Below, piece by piece: positions 1 to 9,500 of a stretch of DNA of 64,000 nt. Source of the stretch: Mermis nigrescens (taxonomy: Eukaryota > Nematoda > Enoplea > Mermithida > Mermithidae); the NCBI GenBank assembly GCA_036768485.1, contig JAVLUZ010000227.1, positions 982,334 to 1,046,333 on the forward strand, written 5' to 3'. Under the pieces are notes generated by a model, which had not been told where the DNA came from, searched no databases, and saw only the letters and a program-made list of their open reading frames with translations. Made by a program: the position numbers and the translations under genes. How positions within the stretch are numbered: position 1 is the stretch's first letter; each line of letters starts with the position of its first letter.

Positions 1-493
1 TTCATTTGTATTGCTTTAGGTTTTTCGCCATATTTTATTGTCGTAGAGATTGTTGTGTTCTGATCGATCATTTTATTTCCGTCGTGTATGTAAACTGTTC
101 ATTTAGAAACTATAGGTTTCAGCCAATGCACCGCTTAGAGCATGGTATTACTCATGATGAGTTTTTGTATTATAAAGAGTCTGATACGTAGCACGGAGAA
201 AAATCATGCATGGGTAAGGTCGAAATTCTCGGGTTCTTGACGCTTTCAAAGGTCGGAAAACACATAAAATTAGTAGTCAAAAAGTTGCCTTGAAAATGGA
301 ATTTTGGGATCTGCTATTGTTTGTTTTCTGGTCGTCAACCCTTAGACCCCACTGCTATGTGTGTGCGAGCAGAACACCGCGAATTTCCTCAGATTTCCTA
401 CAATATGCTCGTGTATTTTAAATTTGTCTTTATTTCACTATTCGGTCTTACGCTGTTTCAAGAATTTTAATTAGGTACGAGTATTTACGTATA
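1..493. other. Non-coding DNA, nothing recognised
   Basis: No splice-bounded coding exon, RNA gene or transposon terminus was recognised here. The single short open frame at 6-191 shows no domain and no codon pattern that sets it apart from chance. Confidence 0.4.
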
Positions 494-964
494 CAGTCGA
501 ACCTTCTTAATGAACACCCGGATAGTAGACACTTGCGCTTAATAAACACCTTTTCCTTCGGTCCCTGCCGAACTGTTATGCTTTGACGCAGTTTGAAACG
601 CGCTTAATAATCATTCTGTTAACGGATAATAAACACCGCTCCATAGGACCGTGGCTATATGATTATGTGCTAATGACCTCGGGTAGTAAACACTTGCCTG
701 GAACACATGACCAAACGACACTTTTAAGTCATTTTTGTCAAGTAGACCCGGTTAGTAAACATGTCTTTTTGGATATTAAACGCGTCCTGTGCACAGTGGA
801 GTTCAAAATCACTAATCTTTTGTGGGATACAGTAATGTTCAGGCATAATATAGTACTTTTGGATATTACTGTTACGTGACATGCCGAAGGAACGATCTGT
901 AACTCGGTTAGTTAACACGGAGCCCCTTGGTCCCCTTAGGGTGTTTATTAACGGAGTTCGACTG
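494..964. mobile_element. pogo/Tigger-like MITE with internal terminus-like repeats
   Basis: The ends are inverted copies: CAGTCGAACCTTCTTAATGA at the left, and the reverse complement of the right end starts CAGTCGAACTCCGTTAATAA. Left flank is TA and right flank AA, which fits a decayed TA duplication. Inside, a motif resembling GGATARTAAACACC recurs about six times in direct orientation (near 520, 624, 683, 749, 770, 905). An open frame at 583-879 lies wholly inside and looks like chance. The related element at 42917-43412 has the same plan. Confidence 0.75.
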
Positions 965-2564
965 AATGTGAAATTGCTTTGATTTCACAGAACATGTTTA
1001 AATCTAATGAACTCACAAGCATTCCTGCAATCATTGCCCAACTTAATGTACTTGACAGACACATTAAGTTGGAAATGGCTAAATACAGTAGGCTTGCGAT
1101 TTCTTTAGACAATATACATGAGTCTTGTACGAGGCATATTTAAGATTTACATGTGCGGGTGATCTGCTCTCATTATATTTCTATGGATATCAATTTTTCG
1201 ATTTTTGCATTATATACGAACGTTAAGTGAGATGAAATGATTCGACTTGCACTTGGTGTTTATTGTTTGTCTGTTGCGACATAAAGAGCAATAAATTTTG
1301 ATTTTTAGGTAATGCAATAAGGGAAAGGAGCAAGTTCTGTTTTTATCTGCGTTATGATTGATAAATGAAGTTACTGCTAAAATGGACCTCTTAGTACATA
1401 AAACGACGAAATTATACAGGCTTGGCCAAAGATTTAATACACTCCCAGACTATAGTACTAAGTGTACTAAGTGTGCCGTTTAATCTTGGAGTAAAATAAG
1501 CTGGGCAGAAGCATTTTGAGCACACATGGGCGCGGGAGGGGGTTTCACCCCAGAATTGGCGATTTTTCGAAAGTTCCCAAAAATTTGTGGATAAGGTGCT
1601 TTTTAGAGCGTTTTTAGCTATCTATTTGCTCAAAAGTGCCAAATTTTTGACGTTTCGCGCCATTATACTCATGCTTTCACTATATTTTGTTCAGTTTGTT
1701 CGACTTTTTTGATTTTTTCATGTTTTTATGCTCTAGAAAGATACATAGAGCATCGTCAGAAACACTGAATAACGATGCCGATAATCTGGCAGACTCCCCC
1801 CCCAAATTGATAGACCCCCAGAATGGAATTTTTGGCAATTTTACCCTGTCGGACCCCAGATTTTGGTCGCTGCCCATGTATGATAGTGAGTCTAGATGGC
1901 TTTCTGCGCTACTTTTCGAAAAACGAATTTTCGTGTAAATCTGCTGAGCCCTTCTGGACTTATTTGCTGGAAAAGCTAAAGCACTGTTACCTAACGTTAC
2001 GAGCGAGAATTGTCTATGGTTCATGATGCTAAGATGTCCTTGAAAACTGCTACAAAAACTTTTGACATAGTCGATGTGCAGTAAAAACTGCTCAAAGAAT
2101 AATTCAACAGATGAATCCTAAAGTGACCATAAACGGTCGGAAGGAACAAGAAAAGCTTACGCAGTTGCTGATCGCAGGCGTTTGTCCATTTTTATCTGTT
2201 AGTGAGTACAAGTGGTTTTTAGTCGAAACTCTAGACGGCAGGCCGACAGAAATAGCTTCCGGCTAACTACGAGAAAAAGTAACATCTAAGCCGAAATTGA
2301 ATTCAACCGCAATCTCGTTTACAGATTTTCTCCAATCAGTCTCTGAAAAACGCGTAATTCTACGATCAGCAAATGTGTCAGCTTTTCTTGTCCTTCCTGA
2401 CTTCTGACGGCCCAACCTAAAAGACATCCTACTGTTTTTCTGTAGGGAAGACATTTTGAAAAATCTTTTGGGCTTTCTTGATGCTTTAGGCGTTTTGGCT
2501 TTTTATTTTTCGAATGCAGCCCTCTCTTCAATTTAAGTGATACGGGAAGGTACCAACTAATAGT
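965..2564. other. Intergenic DNA with decayed MITE pieces
   Basis: A stretch from about 1525 to 1881 starts near CACATGGGCGCGGG and ends near GCTGCCCATGTATG, matching ends of the CATACATGGGC repeat family seen elsewhere. It encloses a fragment of the CATGATC...GACATG family (near 1680-1760). The rest shows nothing recognisable apart from the inverted repeat listed separately at 2123-2440. Confidence 0.4.
2123..2440. repeat. Inverted duplication with possible hAT-transposase-like peptide
   Basis: The plus-strand segment near 2138-2180 reappears inverted near 2350-2402 (shared core GGAAGGAcAAGAAAAGCT, then TTGCTGATCG). Read on the plus strand the first arm gives EQEKLTQLLIAGVCPFLSVS; the second arm on the minus strand gives GQEKLTHLLIVELRVF. 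The pattern Leu-rich helix then pF-x2-V-x7-F resembles a segment of BED/hAT transposases. It is short and broken, so this is a hint rather than an identification. Confidence 0.25.
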
Positions 2565-2946
2565 CAAGCCCGTATCCAGGATTCGGCCAGGGGGCGGACC
2601 CAACACAAATCGGTCTGCTTCCCGGAACATTTGTCAGGATAGCTGGCAAAGACCGCATTTTCCGACGTTTTTCGGCATGCTCTATCCAACAAGATCATAA
2701 AATTCGAATTATTCGAAAAAAATTTTCTCACTCAAAAAGGCTTTAGAAAGTATCGTTTTTTGTTCGCGCTTGAGCCCGAATTATGAAAAAATACATCACA
2801 TATGGCGCGAAGCACCGAAAATTATATGATTTTAAGACAAAGACATTCGAATGCGATATTTCCTTCTTTCCGTGCATTATTTTACTACTAAATTTTTTCC
2901 AGTCAAGGGGCCGCCCCCCCCGTTCTCCCCACTAAATACGGCTCTG
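2565..2946. mobile_element. hAT-like MITE, CAGGGCCGTAT-type termini
   Basis: Left end CAAGCCCGTATCCAGGATTC, right end ...ACTAAATACGGCTCTG, an inverted pair. It is bounded by a perfect 8-bp duplication, ctaatagt, at 2557-2564 and 2947-2954. Interior contains the phrase about a command-like AT-rich body common to the family at 8363, 32039, 40868, 54801 and 60029. No coding capacity. Confidence 0.85.
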
Positions 2947-3546
2947 CTAATAGTAATATGTATAATCCACTTGTATTAAAGCATTTATAATCACTCAACA
3001 ATGTCGAATACTTATGGGTCTGTACTATTTAGACCCATTTAAGAAATAAAAATAAGTAATCCGAGTTGTTTTCCTAAAATATTACTTGTAAATCCTGATT
3101 CTGATATCAGTTTCAATTCCGCACATCTATTTAATCCGTAATACCTGTGGAGTTTTTGACGGGCATTTCTAAAATTCCTTGATCTGCACTGAAAATAATT
3201 TAAATAGAGAAAAGTGCAAAATGTTGTGAAGGACCGCTAGCGTCTTACAGTTTTTTTAATCATTTCTGTTAAAGTTAGGGTACACTGCCCCACGGAAATG
3301 CGGGGCACGCTACTGGCCTCTCTGCCTTTCTAGAACGACCTGCTCCTCTACTAAATTTCATTGCCATAGGCTACGTTCCTTCCTGCGAATCATGCGTTCC
3401 TATGAACTTGTTCCATTTTCACGCTACTGTCATTGTTTACCTTAGCCATGGTGGCCACTGGTTTCCCAAAATTAAATTCCCGGCTTTTTCTCGGGTTTCC
3501 CGGGTGATTTATGGACAATTTCCCGGTTTTAAATCATGCTTTAAAC

Positions 3547-3735
3547 CAGGGGCGGATTTAGGGGGGGGGTGGCCGCCCCCATTGGCCAAAAATAGTGCGC
3601 AAAATTAAGCATTTTTGAGCGATTTTTAGCGATTTTCGGGTTAAAACGGCTAAGTTTTCCGCCCAAGTCAGGGTTCCGCCCCCCCCCTTAGGGGTACCGC
3701 CCTCCTCAGGAAAATCCTAGATCCGCCAACCACTG
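3547..3735. mobile_element. 189-bp hAT-like MITE (CAGGGGCGGATTTAG)
   Basis: Ends CAGGGGCGGATTTAGG and CCTAGATCCGCC..CACTG are inverted. The flanks are a perfect 8-bp duplication ctttaaac (3539-3546, 3736-3743). A near-identical 188-bp copy lies at 6790-6977. Its termini match those of the 1-kb family at 4099 and 57497, so it may be an internal-deletion derivative. Confidence 0.88.
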
Positions 3736-4098
3736 CTTTAAACGCACACTATATACGAAGAAGTGTCATGATAAGAACATGAAAAAGGATTAGGCACAAG
3801 CAACTTTTAATCAAACAAATGCAAATACTACACGAAACGTTTTGGAACAATCATAATTTCTTTTTCAATGATGCTAACGAGTTGTCGATAGCAGTTCTCA
3901 CAGCCTATAATATAGTACAGTAGCGATTTTAGTGTGGCAAAAAAGGGTTTTCGATCTTTGGTAGTTTATTTCAGCTAATTTCTGGATTTCTCACGCCAAC
4001 AATTACTAAAAATTTACTCAAAACGGCGCGAAGCGCCGAAAAATTTGGGATTTTTCCAAGCTCAATTCAAATTCTGCCATTTTAAAGATACATAGGGT

Positions 4099-5143
4099 CA
4101 GTGGCGGATCTAGAATTTTCTAAAGGGGGGAGCGGTATCCCAACTTTTCCAGAAAAAGTCAAAAATAGGTCCGAAAATTTGCTCTTAATGCGCAAAATGG
4201 CGTTTTTTCGGTATTTTACATTGTATACTTTTACATAAAATCACCTGACGCATTATTTCTTCTAAAAATTTTGAAATGCTAGACAATTTTGTGCGAAAAA
4301 AAACATTAAATTTCTTTGACTTTAACAAAAATCTGGCGCGAAGCGCCGAAAAATTTGTGAAATCAAGGCGGATAGATGTCAAGAAGCATGATTTACTGCT
4401 TGATTTCCTGTATTTATAGCATTTGATGCGAAACATCGAAATTTTTAATTGAAAATAGAAGAAAACTATGCAAAAATAGATGTTAAAATTGTTTCGAAAC
4501 CTATATGAACAGAAAATGGCGTCCAGGCAGTGTTTTTTTTGTACAAGGTCCGTTTGTACATATATAAAGATGGTCCCTAAAAGTCTTTGTACATTTTGTA
4601 CACACAAATTTTTGGATACTATGATATAGTACGGTAGCGACTTTAGTGTGGTAAAAGCAGAGTTGTTCGACCTTAAGTAGTGTATTTTGGCTAATTCCTG
4701 GTTTTATGTGGGCAAAAATCATTAAGAATCGTCTTAAAACGGCGCGAAGCGCCGAAAAATTCGACATTTTTCCTTTCGAAAATGCGATTTCTGCCATTAT
4801 AAAGATATATAGGGCACACTATTCCTCATTACGGCGCGAAGCGCCGAAAATTTTGCGAATTTTAGGCCTTTTTTGCGGTTTTTGTCTTCCCGAAAATCTT
4901 TGTACATCGGGAAAAATCTTTGCCGAATACAAAAAAACGTGCTTCCATGTCGCCAAGAAAGTAAATAAATGTCATTAATAGGTATCATCCGGCGCGTAGC
5001 GCCGGAAAAATTTGAGAAGTTATGGTCACTGACGGCCAAACATCATTGCAAATTGCTTATCCATTCTTTATCTCGCAAATATTTTTGGCCAATGGGAGGG
5101 GAGGCGGCCGCACCCCCACCGCCCCCACTTAAATCCGCCCCTG
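4099..5143. mobile_element. 1-kb hAT-like MITE carrying a second MITE
   Basis: Left end CAGTGGCGGATCTAGAATTT, right end ...CTTAAATCCGCCCCTG (inverted). Flanks catagggt and cataggac agree at 6 of 8 bases. The flanking sequence is itself a hairpin-repeat unit that reads through normally when this element is removed. It carries GGCGC-NNN-GCGCC hairpins at 4335 (GAA loop) and 4991 (GTA loop), and the nested element at 4528-4941 brings two more at 4741 and 4833. Confidence 0.8.
4528..4941. mobile_element. Short hAT-like MITE (CAGTGTTTTTTTTGTAC) nested in the 1-kb family
   Basis: Starts CAGTGTTTTTTTTGTACAAG and ends GAATACAAAAAAACGTG. Flanks cgtccagg and cttccatg are a degraded 8-bp duplication. 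The same element sits at the same internal site in the copy at 57497-58576, whereas the copy broken by the LTR element has an unfilled site (cttctagg, 24528-24535). Confidence 0.75.
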
Positions 5144-5927
5144 CATAGGACAAACAATTACTCATATCGGCGCAAAGCGCCGAAAATTTTTGGGAATTTT
5201 ACATCTTTTTACAGTTTTCGTCTTCCCAAAACTCTTCCCAAAAACAGAGTTGTTCGACTTTTGATAGGGTATTTTAGCTAATTTCTGAGTCTCTAAGGGC
5301 GAAAATCACTAAGAATCGTCTTAAAACGGCGCGAAGCGCCGAAAAATTTGACATTTTTCCCTTTGAAATGCAATCTCTGCCATTATAAAGATATATATAG
5401 AACACATAATTATTCATTTCGGCGCTAAGCGCCGAAAATTTTGCGAATTTCAGACCTTTTTTGCAATTTTAGTCTTCCCAAAAATCTTTGTACATGTACA
5501 AAGACGGTCCCGAAAAGTCTTTGTACATCGGGAAAAATCTTTGCCGAGTACAAAAAACACTGTTGCAAAAACGTCTTAGCGAACAATAGTACAAATAGCT
5601 ACTAGCTATATCAAACAAAGAGAATACACAAATAGCAATCAACGATGTGACAATGGGCGAGAAGAAAAACGGAAATAAATGCTACATGATAAAATATAAA
5701 AACACGTAAACTAGTATGATACTAAAAGCGATAAAAAATGTAACATTGTACTATTAATTCAATATTTTTGGCCTCCAAAAACTGAGTTCAAACTAACTTT
5801 CTTGATGAAAATCCCGGGTTTTTCCCGGGTTTCCCGGAGTGCCAAAAAATTCCCGGGCTCGTTCCCGGGTGAGTGGCCACCCTGCTTAGCCTGTCCTGTA
5901 AAATGCGAAATTAAAACCGCTAATAAA
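5144..5927. repeat. Hairpin-repeat block continuing outside the 1-kb MITE
   Basis: 5144-5565 resumes the repeat that the 1-kb MITE interrupted and runs into a second unit of the CAGTGTTTTTTTTGTAC family, ending ACAAAAAACACTG at about 5570. Hairpins lie at 5169 (AAA loop), 5328 (GAA) and 5421 (TAA). From 5571 to 5790 nothing is recognised, then come the CCCGGG-rich end of the composite element and a short unique stretch. Confidence 0.6.
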
Positions 5928-6091
5928 CAGGCACGTAGCTGGCCCTTCTATTTTGGGGGGACCAACACCACTTTCGGGGGGTCTAAGCCAAAAATAGTAC
6001 AAAATAACGTGTAAAAAGTCCTATTTTTCGGGTTTTTTTTCTGAATTTTAGGGGGTCCGGACCCCCCAGTCCCCCCACAGCTACGTGCCTG
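5928..6091. mobile_element. 164-bp hAT-like MITE (CAGGCACGTAGCTG)
   Basis: Ends CAGGCACGTAGCTGGCC and ACAGCTACGTGCCTG are inverted repeats. The 8-bp duplication ctaataaa is perfect (5920-5927, 6092-6099). Two more copies lie at 8614-8789 and 14686-14843, both with near-perfect duplications. Confidence 0.92.
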
Positions 6092-6223
6092 CTAATAAAT
6101 AAAAAATGTCATTGAAAAACTCTGAATCACTGGCGCTGTACATGGATGGCACGAATTACCGCAAGCCCCATTGCGATTGTGCGCGTAAATGCGCCACACT
6201 TCCAAGCATAAAACACGTGTGTA

Positions 6224-6335
6224 TGACGTCACAAGTCTCGGCGCGCGCGTTCGAATCGTGACGTCAACTGCTGAGGCTCTAGATTGTTCTACAATGTTCC
6301 AGCTCGTTCTGCAGTGCGAAGTACTGGTATATATA
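6224..6335 (+). promoter_or_regulatory. Heat-shock/CRE-type promoter of the small HSP gene
   Basis: Two perfect palindromic TGACGTCA (CRE/ATF) sites lie at 6224-6231 and 6259-6266. A phased array follows: TTC at 6287, 6297 and 6307, exactly 10 bp apart, with a GAA-like CAA halfway between the first two, as in an HSF element though the inverted half-units are weak. TATATATA at 6328-6335 would place a start site near 6360. The block is CpG-rich against an AT-rich background. Assignment to the downstream small HSP gene is inference from orientation and the matching splice phase. Confidence 0.6.
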
Positions 6336-6541
6336 GGCAAGATTTAAATCGTTGCTCGTTATTGCACAAGCTTGCGGGTTTGTGATTATAGCGTGCTTGC
6401 GTGCGTCGCTACTTATCGTTCTTTGTATAGCGCTTTATTGCGGATTAGTTGTTCATGGTACTAGTTTTCGTGCTTTTTGCTTCGAAGAGTTGAAGGCGTT
6501 TAATTTCAAGAGTTAACATGATCGAGAACTGATTTGAAAAA

Positions 6542-6561
6542 ATGACATCCCTGCAATGTCC
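6542..6561 (+). CDS. Small HSP putative coding exon 1
   Basis: ATG at 6542 codes MTSLQC plus two bases, followed by the donor GTAAAT at 6562. Phase 2 matches exon 2. The leader upstream holds two short upstream ORFs (ATG 6455, 12 codons; ATG near 6518, 4 codons). Supported only by phase and position. Confidence 0.4.
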
Positions 6562-9500
6562 GTAAATCGCGATTTTTAGTCACTTTTCATCGTTTTCAGC
6601 GTTTTCTGCCTTTTTATCAGACATCAGCCTACTACTCACAATTTCGCTAAATTTATTTTCCGTGGGGGCTGAACAACAGAGAGGATTCCCTTTGTTGATT
6701 ACATGTTTTCTAAACTCGCTTATCATTCTAGAATATCAAATTTGTGACTCTAATCCTTGCATTTGATCTATTAAAAGGATACTTACTGACAGGGGCGGAT
6801 TTAGGGAGCCGGGGAGCGGCCGCCCAACCCCCCATTGGCCCGAAATAGTGCACAAAATTAACGATTTTTGAGCGAATTTTGGGTTAAAACGGCTAATTCT
6901 TCCGCCCAAGTCAGGGTTCCGCCCTCCCTCTCCCTCAGGGGTACCGCCCCCCTAGAAAAATTCTGGATCCGCCACTGCTTACTTATTGTTATGTGAAGAA
7001 AAGTCAGAATACTTATCAAAATCACGAGAGGACGGTTTCGTATCCATTTTAAAGGGGATGCGAGTTTTGTAAAAATATACAAAATAGACTTTCTCTGAAT
7101 GCGTTTATTTCATTCCTGCAGAATTTCATAGTTTTCTGATGATCTTTTATGCTCTGGTCAGTGGTCGTTTAATTTGCTGTTCAAGCAACGTTATAAAATA
7201 CAATGATAGTCGTGAGCAGACATGGACAGCATGGGAATTCTGGGGGAGGATGAAATCTTAAAGTGCCTTTTTTGGCCTAAAAGGCGGGTGCGCATCAAAA
7301 ACATCGTTCTTCGGCGTTTCTAACAATGCTATATCTCTCTGGAGCATGAAAACATGAAAAAGTCGAATAAATTGAAACAAAATATGGTAAAAACGTGAGC
7401 ATATTGGCGCGAAGCGCCGAAAATTCGAATAAAATAATTAGCGAAAAACGCTCAGAAAAGTACATTTTGGGATTCATTCGAAAAATCGCGTTTTCCGGGG
7501 TACGGGTAGAAAAAATTTCTGCGGGGAGGTGTGAAAATGTTTCAGTAGGGCTTAGAACCCCCAAGATCATGTATGGTTTAGAGTTTGCGAATTTTAATCA
7601 AGTATTCGTCTTTTTTTAGTGTGCTAGGATTGAACGGTCACTGATAAGCTTTTTCTCGAAGTATCTCTAGGCTGAAATGGCGTCCAGAGTCGCATTATTT
7701 TTATTACCGAAAATCAGCCCTGGCCGATGTGGTGCACGTCGTCTATATTCTCTTTGGCGCCCTCCTTCGTGGTCATCGGACGGTCAGATAGTTGGCAGGT
7801 GAGGAACAATTTGAAATTGGTCCGTGTGTTTTTATTGTACCTAACATTTTTGTGCGTGGTAAGTGAGACTTTCGGGACGATCTTTGAAAAATGTAAACAC
7901 GTGGGCTATCTGGGGCAAAAGCGTAGTGCTATTGGCGCTGTTTATATCTCTCTCAGCCCAAATTTATTCAGCCTCAAACGCGCGTTTAATCAATCCGTAA
8001 TCTATCTCTGTTCAGTATAAAGCGTCTTTTGCATCTGTAAATACTGTTTTTCAAAACTTCGTTTTCTACGCAGTGAAAGCCGAATCAGAATTCTGAAGAA
8101 TATGTAATTACTTGGTGAGAAAGTAATCTCACTTCGTGAAACTTTTCGACATGTAAAGTAAACTTTGTCTATTTCTCTTCATATTTTTTAACTGTAACTT
8201 AGCTGGCCTTCTGAATTAGGGAGGAACGACAATTTTGAAATTTTATATCTCAAGCTACTCGTAGATAGATAAAAATAATGGTGTTTTTGAGCTTTTAAAG
8301 GAGCAAAAGTTGTAATAATTTAACTCGATTTCAATTATATTACACAATTATACTGTATAGTGCAGGCCCCATTTTTCGACGTTTCTCAACACACTATACA
8401 TTGAGATAATTAAATTTGAATTTAAAAAAAAAATTTTTCCGACTCAAAAGGCTATAAAAAGTGTCATTTTCAGTCGTGCCTGGGCCAAACGTATGGAAAA
8501 TACTAAACGTCCGGCGGTGACAACAACATGCGATTTTTTCATCTTTCCATGCATTATCTTACCTCTCAAAAAATTTTTTCCGGACAAGAGGGGTTTTACC
8601 ACCCTCCCCGCCTCAGGCATGTAGTTGGCCGTCCTATTTTGGGGGACCAACACCAATTTTGGGGGTGCGGGGTCCAAAAAGGCCAAAAATAGCACAAAAT
8701 TACGTTTAAAAATTCCTATTTTTCCGGTTTTTTTCTGAATTTTGGGGGTCCGGACCGGACCCCCCATTACCTCCAGAGCTACGTGCCTGCCCCGCCCCCC
8801 TACATACGGCCCTGGTATAGTGCGTATGCGTAAATAAGGCGCGGAGTGCCCTAAAAATTTCGCAGTAATTAGCTCAAAAATGTGATAAAATCGATTCTAG
8901 CGGTCTTTCAAATGCATTTTAAGACTTCAATTTTTTCCTCTTGGGACCCTTGTAAGAGGTATCTTCTCATACTTCCAAATTTCGGGGGACTAGTCCTCCC
9001 TGTCCTCCCCTCAGCTGCACCCTTGTATTTAAATGAAAAATGTACAATGTTTACATATTAGGAAAATGACAAAGATAAGGAATTGAAAAGTAAAATCGAA
9101 ATTCGACTAGCGGAGCATTGTTACTATAATTGCATTAAACTCAAATTGGAGATGTGCATATACAATAAAGGACAGACGGTATCTATAATCTTGATTTTGC
9201 CGCTACAAAACCTTGACTTAAAAAACAAGTGAACCTTCGGGAAAATGTAAATGATTCGTGCCCATTTTTCTACTATTTAGTGAAATTCCTTCGTGTCAGA
9301 TTCAAGAATGATTACGATATGCTGGAAATTCAGAATTTGTGATTGAGTGCCTATCGTTTAAAATTTGTGAATCTTATCGCCTCATCGCAGAAGTAAACAT
9401 TCTTGACTCATCAACAAGGGAGCTAAGATTTTTTCAACACGAGATGCAATGAGCATGTAACTGTTTTCAAAATATTTCTCACCATTGAATTATGCCGGAT

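Larger units (their letters stand above)
3448..5884. mobile_element. Composite region bounded by GGTGGCCAC/CCCGGG inverted ends
   Basis: The left side (GGTGGCCACTGG then runs of TTCCCGGG) and right side (CCCGGGTGAGTGGCCACCCTG) are imperfect inverted repeats about 2.4 kb apart. Both are flanked by cttagcc (3441-3447 and 5885-5891). I read this as one old hAT-like element that has since received at least three insertions (3547-3735, a 3900-5565 hairpin-repeat block, and 4099-5143 within that block). Confidence 0.55.

Noticed and set aside
583..879. 98-residue frame at the left end
   Set aside because: Lies entirely within the pogo-like MITE 494-964 and reflects its internal repeats.
4185..5039. 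Overlapping frames containing a recurrent FSALRA-type peptide
   Set aside because: The peptide is the translation of the GGCGC-GAA-GCGCC hairpin within MITEs and recurs wherever those repeats occur.
4025..5433. Regularly recurring palindromic repeats resembling a CRISPR array
   Set aside because: Spacing is irregular, the spacers are themselves repeats, and this is eukaryotic intronic and intergenic DNA.
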